Part shown: piece after piece, positions 1 through 10,863 of the stretch
Layout: each line of letters opens with the position of its first letter
How positions within the stretch are numbered: the stretch's first letter is position 1
Origin: Chiridota heheva
Lineage: Eukaryota; Echinodermata; Holothuroidea; Apodida; Chiridotidae
Direction: 5' to 3'
Length of the DNA: 64,000 nucleotides
Assembly (NCBI GenBank): GCA_020152595.1
Contig: JAIGNY010000327.1
Span: forward strand, 1,195,001 to 1,259,000
Translations under genes and position numbers: made by a program
The notes under the pieces: generated by a model
Seen by the model: the letters and a program-made list of their open reading frames with translations, nothing else
The model's database searches: none
Told to the model about the DNA's origin: nothing

Positions 1-1684
1 CTGAGATATACTTTAGTATCAGGATACTGAGTTACAAGTACATCAGACATTCTACATCTCTGACCGACTAAGATCAGTGTCCGGCCAACTACTGAGGAGG
101 GGGAGAATGGAGGGGGGGGGACTTGTGCGGCCGTGAAGAGGTGAGGATAATTATGATATCATCTATAATATTTGTAAAAGTATTTTGTCCTTTTGCAATG
201 AAAAAAGACATAAAGGTATAGCCATATTAACTTAATTTTCTTACAATATTCTTTAATATTTGTCCATTTTGTTGTCCGACGAAATAGTCAAAATTGGAAA
301 TGGCATACGAAATTTGTTTAGGGGGTGTAACACCCCCACCTTAAGTTACGCCCTGACTGCATGGCCAAGGCAAGCACATGAGGCACTAATTTGTTTGGGG
401 GACGTGGCGAAGAATAAGGTATACGGACAGAAGCGGTGTGTATAGTTAAAAAAAATATGTAGGTGTGGGGAGCGGAGGATGGGAGGGCAAAGACAATACA
501 AATTTCTTAGTCAAGCTATTTTCCATCCTTAAAGTTATCTTTCAGATTATGAACTCAAATTATAGTACGATATACAAAACACATTTTATCTCATGATCCC
601 GACCCCGTCACCGGAAATTTTGAGGAAAAGTTCGAAATTTTGCTAACTCTAAATATCTAAATAGGCCTATTTCAAAGTTTTTTCGGAGATTTGACGGAGA
701 TCATTTTTTCTCCAAAATACTGAGGAATTTTGTTTGTCGAAAATCATAGTCATAATTCAGAAAATGGTGTATTATTACTCAGAAATTTAGATTCAAAATC
801 TATATTTCAATTTTTGGGAATTTTCCTTCAACTGTTTAAGTTTTGGGAAATTTCCTTTAGTTTCAGAAGTTTTCTAAAGTGAATTTTCGTACAATTTTCT
901 TTATTTTTGGGAAATTTTCTTTAATTTCCGGGAAATGTGCTTCATTTTCATTAATATGTGCCCAAATTTAACCACTATTTCCAATAATGCTACCAAATTT
1001 TCGTTCAATTTTTTTACCCAACCGGGCAGAAATTATGCAAACGAGAGGGTGAAATCCTCTCAGAAGGGACTGTCCCCTTGCCTTCACTTTCTGCTCCTCT
1101 GGTTATGGCATCAGGAAATTGAGACTTTTTGTCGAGATCGTTTGTCGGGTAAAATGTCACCACCCCCACCCCCGAGACCCCTGCTTCAAGCATATGATTA
1201 TTCGGAAATTTTGCCCTACTTACCGCCTTGAAAATAGTTTAGCTATACGCCACTCCTCGTATCTTATAGTGAGTTGTAACAATATGAAAAGACGCACAAA
1301 AAAGGAAGGGAAAATATCCTTGAAACTTTCAAGGATACTTAGCAACTTAAATATAAGCTCTAGAATTATGTTACTTTGTATCAAGCTGTACTTTATTTTC
1401 AAAAAGAAAAACCCCATGAGATAATACTGTTAAATGCTTTGAAAAACTGTGCCTTACCTTACCTTACCGCTCCTTTCTCCTGGGTATGGAGATTCAGGCT
1501 TCTCTAAGCAACTTCTTCCATCTCTTTTGTCTCTTGCTACTACTGCAGCTTCTCGCCAGCTGTTCCATCCAAAATTGTTTCTCTCCTTTTCTGTCACTCT
1601 AGTCGTATGTCTTCCCTTCTTTCTACCTTCTGGTGTCTAGGTGATGGTGAAGAACTGTGCAGTGTGGCTCTTTTGGCCCTCAAA
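1..1684. other. Left flank, no gene seen
   Basis: AT-rich non-coding DNA. About 600-930 is low-complexity sequence made of variations on ggaaatttt and its complement, a texture that recurs at 8340-8640, 6830-6990 and 53460-53800. A G-run lies near 108-120 and a short ttacc repeat near 1450-1470. The short open frames here show no recognisable domain or splice context. Confidence 0.6.
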
Positions 1685-2193
1685 CAGTTCGGTAGATTCC
1701 CCTCTTCAGGAGAAAAAATATTTTTCCCGAAGAGGGAAAAACCTATGTAAGTTATGTAACTTCCGGATTTCCCTTTACAAGTGCTTTGACCTACGGTTTT
1801 TAGTTAGTTTATATGCGGTCATTGTATGTGCGAAGTGCCTTGTGTGCATATCTGTTTGTGCAATAGACATTCTCTTTCTTGTTTGATACTGGATGGTTTC
1901 TGCGTTACTTCGATAATTCCCAGCGAAAACAGGCCAGAATTTGAAAGTTTGTCATTAAATATCTCTTGAACTGGATAATTTGTAGATTAATAAGTATAGA
2001 TTTTAAAAATGCAAAAATCAAATTGACCTACTTGGTTATAACATTTCTAGAACCCATACAATTTCTGTGCCATAGCGTTACGCTGTTTCGTTGAAGGCAT
2101 CATGGGTAAACTTCATTTGAGAATGTGCGTCTGAGATTTTTCCCTCTTTGAGGGAAAACAATTTTCTCCATAAGAGGAGAATCTACTGAACTG
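1685..2193. mobile_element. Fold-back (long-TIR) element, CAGTTCGG ends
   Basis: The left arm starts CAGTTCGGTAGATTCCCCTC and the right arm reads back as CAGTTCAGTAGATTCTCCTC. The inverted match continues for about 57 bp through a GAGGGAAAAA block. Flanks are tcaaa on the left and ccaaa on the right, 4 of 5 identical, so a 5-bp target duplication is possible. The 400-bp interior has no coding frame of note. The terminal octamer is the same as in the element at 5407-5947 although the interiors differ, which suggests two non-autonomous families using a related transposase. Superfamily not assigned. Confidence 0.72.
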
Positions 2194-2529
2194 CCAAAAT
2201 GAACTTTCAGACGACACCTCTTGAAAACTGTGCACGTGCCGCAATTAAAAGTCAAATTAAAGTCTGATAGTAGGTTACCCCGTAATTTTGATCAAAGGGA
2301 CAAACACTCAAAACAGATCAGTTGCATAAAGTTCAATACACTTTAATTTCCGCTTTCAATCTGCGAACCTCCTTTGATCTTTTTGCTTCCAATCAAAAGA
2401 ATCTGATGTCACAAATATGCTGTGTTTTTTTTTTTTTTAATCGTTTAATATAAACTATTTTCATTGTTTGATGCCGCATCGCAACGCATAAAATTACTCA
2501 CTTTCAACAGGTAGAATTTAAATTGAAAG
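2194..2529. other. No feature seen
   Basis: AT-rich sequence with a T-run of about 12 near 2428. No coding, RNA or repeat structure recognised. Confidence 0.5.
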
Positions 2530-3239
2530 CTATATGGACGTGTATAGGCAACATGAATGAGCTAAAACTCTTTAAAATTTCTTTTAGAATCATCCCAATA
2601 GTAAAATTTCTTCGAAATTGGTTAAACATTGACCATTTTACAGCATTTGAAATCTCAGGCATCAATTTGCACATTTTATGCATATTTAATGGAATATTCC
2701 CAGGTTTTTTTATAAAATTTTATTTGAAAGCATACTTTTAGAGCCAATTTGGTACAAAAATCAAGTTGATATCATATTCTGTTCAGGGAACATGGATTTT
2801 TAAAATTTGCCAATTGCATTTTAAAGTTTTTGTACAGTATGATTAATTCGTGTTTGATGATGTCATATAGGCAATTTCATTACAAATATTTACGTATTTC
2901 TTGGAACGTTAATTGGTTGTTTCTGTATGATTAGGAACAGTTTTCCAAAAGTTACTGTAGTAGGGATTATTTGGCAATGTATATAAATACATTACTTTCA
3001 TCAATTTATTTTCCTAGCAGGTTTTACAGATAAAAACGGATGATAGATTTTAATGAAATACATCAACTTTGTAGGAGAATGTGTTGCTCTGATGTCATAC
3101 TGAGCCTTTTCCTATTCGTTTATTGCCATTTTTTGTGAACCTTAAAATTTAAATATCTCCTGGTAGGAATAGCATATCAACATGATTTTTGTACTAAATT
3201 GTTTCTAAAATTAATCTCTTTCTTTTGAAAGGTTACGAA
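2530..3239 (+). mobile_element. Dispersed TIR element, family B, copy 1
   Basis: From about 2800 to 3240 this matches 30690-31075 in the same orientation and 20965-21512 inverted, with shared phrases such as gatgatagattttaatgaa and ttaaatatctcctggtagga. The better-preserved copy at 20965-21512 ends in TIRs AGGAATATTCCCATG next to GTAA/TTAA, so the family is a miniature element of about 550 bp. Here the 3' terminus runs straight into tandem copies of the same TIR motif (3240-3400). The left boundary is not defined. No coding capacity. Confidence 0.7.
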
Positions 3240-3400
3240 AAACATGGGAATATTCCTTTGAAACATGGGAATATTTCTTTAAAACGATAGGAATGTTCCT
3301 AAAAACATGAGAATACTCCTATAAAATCATGGAAATATTCCTTTAAAAAGATGGAAATATTCCTTTAAAAACATGGGAGTATTCCTCTAAAACCGAAATT
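3240..3400 (+). repeat. 22-bp minisatellite, array 1 (TIR-derived)
   Basis: About seven degenerate tandem copies of a 22-bp unit close to aaacatgggaatattccttt. The unit is the terminal inverted repeat of family B, and the array begins exactly where copy 1 of that element should end, so it looks like an amplified transposon terminus. Confidence 0.85.
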
Positions 3401-4040
3401 AGTCATGTTTATGTACGGAATACAGCGCCGCTGTACTTGTAGAATTTGACCACAAACAATGTACTTTTTTTTTTCTTACAGAAATTAATCCATAGACAAA
3501 ATTCGGCAACACCCTTATGCAAAGTGGTCAGCAGCAAAGACTGGATACTAATCACAATATAAATCTGATAACCCATGCTGCGTACTTAAGCAAACTTTTA
3601 CAAGATCAATTCTGGATTTTTAAGGTATGACAATACTGACACAAGTCTCATATAACTTTCTTTGTTTTTCTCACCTCGAGCTAATGTAGACAATTCAAAC
3701 TGAAGCTTTGAAAATCTGTTTTTTGTTTTTTTTCGAAACACCTCGCATCATCGTCGGTCATCAAAGTTGTAGCCTATGAAATTACATCCTGTATTGATGA
3801 CCGCGGACTGTTTTTTTTTTTTTTATGATGGAGGACCAAACTTACTGGGTGGCCACGGCTTTATGGTCTGGGGGACCAAATTTTCTAGGAAATAAGGACC
3901 GGGGACCCAAATTTCCTAGCGGACCGTTTTTACTATGAAGGGGGACCAAGTGTACTGGATAGCTACGGCCCAATTGTCTGGGGGGGCACATTTTCCAGGA
4001 AATTTGGGCATGGGGGCCAAAATTTACTGGGGTGGGGGGG
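3401..4040 (+). repeat. Dispersed repeat, family D, copy 1
   Basis: The segment carries repeated phrases such as ggaccaaattttctaggaaa and ccaaaatttactgg, and begins with a tacggaatacagcgccgctg block. An inverted counterpart lies at 57645-58060, including the matching cgacgctgtattccgtac phrase. It is probably a transposable-element fragment of unknown class. Runs of T near 3810 and of G near 3980 and 4035 lie inside it. Confidence 0.65.
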
Positions 4041-4287
4041 GGGATTTACTGTTACACTGGTTGAAATAAAACTTATCTTTTTCTTTAATTCCCAAAACCA
4101 CAAAACTGTGGTCTGCTTAACACTCCATACAAGCTGTTCAATGAACCATGTCTTTATTAAGTTTTTATTAAGAGAAGCAGCATCTCCCAAGGAGTATGAA
4201 ATGTCCTTTGAAGCAAAGGTAGAATGATGCGTAAATTTCTAGTCTAAAATTTGCACAACATGTTTTTAAGCAGTGTCTTTACTAATG
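4041..4287. other. No feature seen
   Basis: Short AT-rich spacer between family D and the second 22-bp array. Confidence 0.4.
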
Positions 4288-4458
4288 CAAGGGAATATTC
4301 CTTTAAAAACATGGGAATATTCCTTTAAAAACATAGGAATATTCCTTAGAAAACTTGGGAATATTGCTTTTAAACATGGGAATATTCCTTTAAAGCATGG
4401 GAATATTCCTCTAAGAACATGGGAATATTTATTTAAAAACATGAAAATATTCCTTTAA
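4288..4458 (+). repeat. 22-bp minisatellite, array 2 (TIR-derived)
   Basis: About eight tandem copies of the unit seen at 3240-3400 (core catgggaatattccttt), separated from it by the family D insertion and spacer. An open frame through the array is a by-product of the repeat. Confidence 0.85.
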
Positions 4459-5406
4459 TGAGGTGTTACAGGCAGCACTGGGTAATGTTTTTGTTTTGTA
4501 TTTTTGTTTTGTTTTGAAATATTTGTTATAATTCTTTGAGGTGGCGCAGCAAATTCTGACCAAATGTTTTCGCCATGCCCTCCAGTAACTTTCCAATCAT
4601 CTGATCATGTTCAATTGTTCAATATAGGAATGATCTTAAAAATAATTGAATAAAGATTTTGAGCTGTACGCCCAGTCATACATCACAAACTTCACATGAA
4701 TTAAAAAAATGTGATCCTCCATGACTCAAAAACTAAAAGTTATTTTGCCCTTTAAATTCAAAAACTGATCTGCTCAGATTTATAACCAAAATAAAAATTA
4801 CTACATGTCCATGCATGTATCATTAACAAAGTCGACATTCACTTCTTTCGTGGAAAATAATGTTGCTTGTTGGTCAGATATGAGATAAATGATAAATATT
4901 AGTATACAGTATTTACATGTAGCGCAAGATGTGTATTGCTAGGAAAATATGTTTTCCTTTTTTCTTCTCTTTTTAATAATACTAGTTAGCTACATAAACG
5001 GATGAGCAAGGCATTTTCTTGTAAAATGCATATAATACCCCTGGGCCACCTCAAAAATTAAACTGAAGCAAAAAAGGTGAATGTTTGCTATATTTCAAAG
5101 CCGCATGCGTAAGTATTATAAGCCGTGCATGGAATATGCGAACAGATAAACGTGGAGATAACTGCATGAAATTGTACATGTGAAGAGAAATGAAGGAAAG
5201 AATCAAACAAGAGTTGTACATGGTGAAGAAATAATAGCTCCTAGAATTATGTACACTACATGAATCTGCAAAGACGAAAATGATTATCAGAAACGCCTAT
5301 AAACTCAAAGACAGTGAATTAGTAGATTTTAGAAGAAAGTGTGCTGGAAGTAAAACAGAGTTTGAAAAAGACAAAGATGGTTGGAAAGACACTCAGACAG
5401 TATAAA
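4459..5406. other. No feature seen
   Basis: AT-rich non-coding DNA. No conserved frame, RNA gene or internal repeat recognised. Confidence 0.5.
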
Positions 5407-5947
5407 CAGTTCGGGAGCAACCAAAAAACTGGGTACTTTAAAATACCTAAAAAAAAGGGTACTTTTATGTATTACGTCATCGCATGAGCCTACACATTTG
5501 ACTAGCCCACACTAAACATATGAGGCTTCTCATTTTCCGCTCCGGATTGTCCAAAATTTCAATGGATATCATGAAATTTTAGAGACTGATAGTAAATAGA
5601 TATTCAAAACTTTTTGCCGCTGTTTTTCTAAATTCTCGGTTCCTTTTTTTGAGAAAATCTATAAAACAGATTATTGGCAGTCTGTTTTGTTCTTTTTCTC
5701 AAAATTGCGACGGTAATTTATTACAAAAAGCAGCGACAAAAAGTTTTTAATATCTATTTACTATCCGTCTCCAAAATTTCAGGATATCCATTGAAATTTT
5801 GGACAATCCGGAGCGGAAAATGAGAAACCCCATATGTTTAGTGTGGGCTAGTCAGCTGTGTAGGCTTATGCTATGACGTAATGCATAAAAGTACCCAATT
5901 TTTTGGGTATTTCAAAGTACCCAGTTTTTTGGGTTGCTCCCGAACTG
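5407..5947. mobile_element. Fold-back TIR element with ATAAA target duplication
   Basis: A 541-bp element that is almost entirely two inverted arms of about 225 bp around a short centre. The left end is CAGTTCGGGAGCAACC and the right end GGTTGCTCCCGAACTG. Further in, paired blocks include ccgctccggattgtccaaaa and its complement. It is flanked on both sides by ATAAA (5402-5406 and 5948-5952), a direct 5-bp target duplication. No coding capacity. Transcribed RNA would fold into a long hairpin. Confidence 0.9.
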
Positions 5948-5952
5948 ATAAA

Positions 5953-6365
5953 GAATAAATGGAAAGATGCCGAAAAGTAAGCTACAGACGTACGCATATG
6001 TTTCTTACACATTACATGTGCAAGTTACGTGTACATTTATATATTATGTTTGTCCGTGGTGTTACCACGATTTTTGCAGGGGTTCAAAGACAAAAATTCC
6101 AAATTTAAGCTAGTTTTACACTTAACAGCTTTCAGTCATACTGATGCGGAGGTGGAACAAGTTAAAGTATGATATAGATAATTATTTTGATTTTCACCCT
6201 CCCCCAACCCGTAACCGGAAATGTTGAGGGAGGTTAGAAAAATATGCTTTAAATAGATCGATTCAAAGTTTTTGCCAATATACTAAAGATTATTGCTTTC
6301 TAAAAAAAAATGTTAGAGTCGTAATTCGAAAAATACTAACTAATTATTCGGAAGTTTTGGATGTA
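5953..6365. other. No feature seen
   Basis: AT-rich sequence with short ggaaatgttgagg phrases like those of the low-complexity tracts. No gene recognised. Confidence 0.4.
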
Positions 6366-6546
6366 GAGACCCCCGTGGCAGTGCGGTAAAGCTTCAGCTT
6401 TTTAATTTAGGCTTCGATTCCTGGTGGGTCTCCAACCAGTGCCCCACGACTAGTTAATAAAACGGCCGTGGGCGTCTTTATGTAACTACTCCAATGGAGG
6501 TCTGTTGGGACGTGTAAAGCTTGGTAGACCAACCAACCAACCAAGT
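6366..6546 (+). mobile_element. tRNA-derived SINE
   Basis: The head folds like a tRNA: acceptor strands GAGACCC (6366-6372) and GGGTCTC (6426-6432) pair over 7 bp, a box A-like tggcagtgcgg lies at 6376-6386, and a near-consensus box B GCTTCGATTCC lies at 6411-6421. A tRNA-unrelated body follows, then a simple tail of ccaa repeats. This is the standard layout of a pol III SINE. It is not a functional tRNA gene because the anticodon arm is not well formed and a SINE body follows. Confidence 0.85.
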
Positions 6547-7247
6547 TAGATATCAGATCAGATTATGTATCCGTCTTCCGCAATAGAATGCAACATAATA
6601 AATTTCTATCGAGCAATATATAAAAAGCATGCACTGCGTGCACCTGAGTGGCGTTTAAAAAAGGGATGGGGCCGCCATTGCCCCTTGGCCGGATTTTTTC
6701 AAAAGGTCAAAAAATTTGCACAACGTAAAATTCAGTATGTTGGATTGTTTTGATAATCCTGATGCCATCTTGGGAAAAGGGATCATAACATATCCGAAAA
6801 AACGAATCTTTAAGTTATGCTTATTTAGTAGTTTAGAGCTAAAATTACCGAATTTACGACATTTTCCCCAAACATTTCCGAAGGTTTTCCTATTTTTTCC
6901 AAAATTTCTCGAAGTAGCCCCTATTTCCTCAAAATTGGCCTAGGTTTTCCATATGCGACATTTACCCCAAATTTTATGGAAAATTCAATTTGAATTGATA
7001 ATTTTTTTTTTTATTTTCCCCAAATTCCCTCTGATATATGCATGGTTAATCTTCCTCATATGTTTATGCAGCAGTTTATAATTTTTGTAAAAACTTCCGT
7101 TACCTTTACACACTGAGAAATGTTTAGAACACATGATAGTACATCATGCGTTACTGTAGTAATGTGAAAAAGCCACGTTGATTGAACAACCATTGTCAAT
7201 AAATTGTGATGAATAAAATGATTTGAGTCTCATTTTATGCATACTTA
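6547..7247. other. No gene; low-complexity stretch
   Basis: Includes a T-rich run near 7003-7015 and, at about 6840-6990, a degenerate stretch of ttttcc/aaattt phrases like those near 600-930. Confidence 0.45.
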
Positions 7248-7320
7248 TGGAGCCCCTAAAAAAAAGAAATTATTTCGTTTAAACGAAATAATATTTTGTC
7301 AAGTTTTTTCTTGGGGCTCC
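7248..7320. repeat. Hairpin with perfect 24-bp palindrome
   Basis: The outer arms GGAGCCCC and GGGGCTCC pair, followed inwards by A-rich and T-rich strands. Inside lies a perfect 24-bp palindrome (7269-7292) centred on gtttaaac, with half-site attatttcgttt. It may be a tiny fold-back element. Near-matching flanks (tacttat and tacatat) could be decayed target duplications. Confidence 0.75.
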
Positions 7321-8339
7321 GTACATATTCGCAGGCCTATCACCCAATTATTTTTTCCTGCCATTGCCCTCATGACTAGTATTGCAAACTCCATGCTCAA
7401 AATCCGCCATCTTTTAATTGAGAACTATAATATAGATTTTATCAAATGAAGAGAAATTAAGTGTTATTTATTAAAGGTTGTATTTTAATGGTTGCTATGC
7501 TACAATCAAATGCTAATTAAAAAAAATTTATGACGTTGTTTTTATTCGTACAAATCATGTAAATTGGCAACGTTGAGGAATGTGGACGAAAACTTCCGGT
7601 GCCAATCCAATATTCTGATAGGCAGGTCTAAAAAGTGATATAAACAATCGTATTATTTAAACATTTCTACTCTTTCAGAAACATAATAGAAAATATTTAT
7701 TACACCAAAATATTTGTTGATTAGTCACAAAGAGATAGTGAAAGAAAATAATATTATTTTAAATTTGAAATGAACGAGATTATACTGTCTCACTGGATGT
7801 AGTGAGATTAACACCTCACTCAGTAGGCATTACATGCTAGGTAATACTTGCAGTACTTGTATAGAGCCATGCAGTGGCTATAGCGTATACACCTGTATAC
7901 GGTCAGAATGGTGACTACACCGGATGCGATCACTTTAAGAGCTAAGTTAACAGGTTACAAAGTTGTTAGCGTCCATCGCGTACACACTGTAATCTTGCAA
8001 CCTGTCAAATTCAGCGTGGGTAGAATTTATTTCAGAAGTCTAGAATTAACCAAGCTGCAGATCGTCTTTATTTATTGTATCTCTTCTATTTTATATTGAA
8101 TAAATTAAAACCTACATAACTTTGTTCTCTGTCTTTAAGCATCGTGTCTAGCTTTTCGTTTTTGAGGGGGCTTAAGCTCACCCCCCCCTTCCCTTAAAAA
8201 AAAAAAAGAGAACAAAAAATACTGAAGGGCGTTTTTTAGAGTATAGGGGACAGAGGCGTAGGAGTAAGAGCCCACCCCCGAAAAGGGGTTATATTTCCCG
8301 GTTGCATTGCATATGCTTTATTTTGATGAAAGTGTAAAA
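7321..8339. other. No feature seen
   Basis: AT-rich non-coding DNA with C- and A-runs near 8180-8210. No supported gene. Confidence 0.45.
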
Positions 8340-8640
8340 TTATTAAAATAAAATTGAAGGAAAATGCGTAAACTTTTTGGAAATTTTGTTCGATTTTGGC
8401 AATACTTCCTGAGAATTTCTCGAATTGAGAGTGCTTTATTTGAAAGTAAAGAATTTTCCTCGAGATTGAATAAAATTTCGCGGAATTCGAAGAAGATTTC
8501 AACAAAGAGCTTCAAGCTCTTTGATTTCACGAAAATGAATGAAATTTCCCAAACGATGAAGGAGACTTTCCGGAAATTGACGAAGATTTCATTAAAATTC
8601 ATAAAAAAATCGCAGAAGTTGAAGAATGTTTTTCTTTCTT
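8340..8640. repeat. Degenerate low-complexity tract (ggaaattt phrases)
   Basis: Open frames run on both strands because the tract is a purine-biased mix of gaaattt and gaagattt phrases with few stops. The translations are rich in K, F, S and I, lack a domain, and the same texture recurs elsewhere. Treated as repeat, not gene. Confidence 0.55.
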
Positions 8641-9285
8641 TATTGAGGGATGGGGTGGGGTAGGGGAGGCTATTAGTTTTTAGTGGGAGAAGCCCCGCCC
8701 ATTAAGACACGCCACTACTTTCTTTATTATTATCCATACAAAAAGAAAATGCCACGACAGGGTGTTCTTCTATGTATTGCATTAAGTCCTTCGTAACCAC
8801 TCGATCCTCTTTTCCAAAATACACCAGATGAAAGAAGACATAAACCATATCACTAAGCAACCAGCCAATCAACCTATGACTTAATCCTATCACCAACCCT
8901 TTAATCTAATCCTGTGCGTACTTTATGATATGTAGTTACTATATACACACCCAATTCTTTTAAGTATTGCACCAAGTCCAAAACCGCATACACAAATATT
9001 CCCAGCACCAAGCAACCAACCAACCAAACCTTTTTCATGAAAATTTTTAAAAATTGGGGGAAACTTTGCTTTTTATATAATTTTTTGCTTTAAAAGATTT
9101 GCCCTCAGAAGTGAGCTAAATTTGAACACTTTGTTATGTGCCTTCTAAGTTCTAGGACCTTCTCAGACCCCCTCATTTTTTGTATTGCTGGCTACGCCAC
9201 TGAATCCCATCATGGAGATACTCCATAAACATTTTTTTACCACGATGGTAGGGCATCCTCACAATGCCTAAAAACTTATATTACG
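8641..9285. other. No gene; caaccaacc tract
   Basis: Non-coding. A ccaaccaacc stretch near 9015-9035 resembles the tail of the SINE at 6366-6546 and may be a truncated relic. Confidence 0.4.
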
Positions 9286-9450
9286 GCCACCGGGCACATT
9301 TTAGTATGCCCGGGCACATTTTAGTATGCCCCGAGCACATTTTAGTATGCTCCGGGCTTATTTTAGTATGCCCCGGGCACATTTTAGTATGCCCCGGACA
9401 CATTTTAGTATGCCCCGGGCACATTTTAGTATGCCCCGGGCACATTTTAT
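9286..9450 (+). repeat. 22-bp minisatellite
   Basis: About eight tandem copies of a 22-bp unit, gggcacattttagtatgccc plus cc/cg, with few substitutions. Open frames on both strands here are consequences of the repeat. Confidence 0.95.
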
Positions 9451-10099
9451 GTCTGCCTTGCACAAATTAGTAGGACCCACTGCAAACAATATAATGGTTT
9501 CCGGACCCACTATTGTTGTACATCAGGCCCCTGTGCAATTTTCCCCCTTTGCCCCACCTCTTGGGCCCTGCCGGAAACTACAATTAATGAGGTGTGACTC
9601 TGAATGAAAGATATATCCACTGATTTTGTTCGAATTTCCTAATTTTTTTAGTGTTTAATATCGGAAACTTAATGTCTATTAGATGATTTTATTGTTAGAA
9701 TTAAATTTCTTTCTTCTCCTCACCTACTCACGTACTCTGATCATGATCATTAGAAAATGAAAATTGAACTATCATTATTACATACATGCTATATGGAATC
9801 ATGAAATCATATCTTAGCGGCGTACTTCAATAAAGCGTGTTTGTTTGTTTTCTCACGGGGGAAAATGAGGACAAATTTGCTTACTGTAATTCTTTTTTTG
9901 GAAATTTTGTTTCCTTTCTGAACGAAAAGAGGTTGAAATGTTTACCATTCGAAAATTGTGATTTTGCCTTACAGCGTTATATAGTTATATAGGTAACACT
10001 GGCAAAATTTCCTTATGTAGACAGAATCTGTTTGAGTATTCTCGCGTGAGTGACATATCCAATCGGTTTTTTTACGCAACCAATCTCAGGAACGATATT
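9451..10099. other. No feature seen
   Basis: Upstream flank of RMND5 with no recognised TATA box, CpG island or gene. Confidence 0.4.
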
Positions 10100-10210
10100 C
10101 ATTATATTTACACAATAACTTTAAAGAAAATTCAGGATGTGACGTCACAACTAGTCTGATTTCAATCGTTTGGTTTGACTTAAAGTTAAGCCTACATAAC
10201 TATGAAGGGT
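10100..10210 (+). promoter_or_regulatory. Perfect CRE in element-like sequence upstream of RMND5
   Basis: TGACGTCA at 10140-10147 is a perfect palindromic CREB/ATF site, 578 bp before the RMND5 ATG. It sits in cacaactagtctgatttca, a phrase also found in both arms of the element at 21517-22077, where the equivalent positions read tgacatca and tgatatca. The site therefore appears to lie in a fragment of that element family, with one extra CpG. Whether it acts in transcription is inference; the start site is unknown. Confidence 0.5.
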
Positions 10211-10724
10211 ACGGTAGATATTCACATGTAGCTAGCCTCAGAATTAATTTGTTTTTGCATCATTCTAAATGTTTTACATTTTGATTACTTTTAAGAGATT
10301 TAGCGACTTTTTAACAAGAATGTATCTCACATCAGCGAACTTATGGAATAACCTGGCAGTATGGGAATGATTGAACTTATTTTGTTTTAACTTGAAATTG
10401 AGCTTTGCTTTTCAGCTCTTTTGTCAAAAAAAATAAAACCCTGAATTAATAAATTTGAAAACCTATATTTTTTGTACAAAATTTCTTTAAGTTTATGTTG
10501 TGAAGTTTTAAATCAATAGAATGGATTATATATTTAAATATATCTTTTTATTTCTTAAAATTTATCAATTATAGTATATATATTTCGTGTATTTAGTTTG
10601 AATATTAATTTAAGATACAATATTTGCTTCTTGACGTGCTAGTTTTTTGTAGTGTTGTTGTTGTTTTTGTCCGACTTTGTAGATCACTTAATCATAATCA
10701 GGCAATATTTATAAATTCACAGTC

Positions 10725-10863
10725 ATGGAAGCGTGCTTAAATGTTGAAAAAGATGTGGACAAAGTTTTGAGTAAATTTTCAACAGCAAGAAATCATACGG
10801 AACGAACTCTGGATGAGCTTATTAACAATCTGATCAGCATCAAAGAAGAATTGATGGCGAAAG
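10725..10863 (+). CDS. RMND5: RMND5 homologue, exon 1 (N-terminus)
   Basis: Encodes 46 residues starting MEACLNVEKDVDKVLSKF and ends one base into codon 47 before a GTAACG donor (phase 1). It aligns by eye with the N-terminal helix of animal RMND5A/B (pattern V-E-x-x-x-x-K-V-L-x-K-F, later E-R-x-L-x-E-L-I). The start is supported by an in-frame TAA at 10695-10697 and a good context (G at -3, G at +4). RMND5 (Gid2) is a RING-type subunit of the CTLH/GID E3 ubiquitin ligase, which pairs with MAEA. The identity rests mainly on exons 2 and 3, whose phases join correctly. The 5' UTR and transcription start are not defined. Confidence 0.85.

Noticed and set aside
6366..6432. Functional tRNA gene
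   Set aside because: It has acceptor pairing and A/B boxes but a poor anticodon arm, and a SINE body with a ccaa tail follows.
8236..8663. Overlapping Lys/Phe-rich frames on both strands
   Set aside because: Low-complexity gaaattt phrases with few stops; the same texture appears in three other places without conserved frames.
9264..9607. Small frames at the 22-bp array
   Set aside because: Repeat read-through on both strands.
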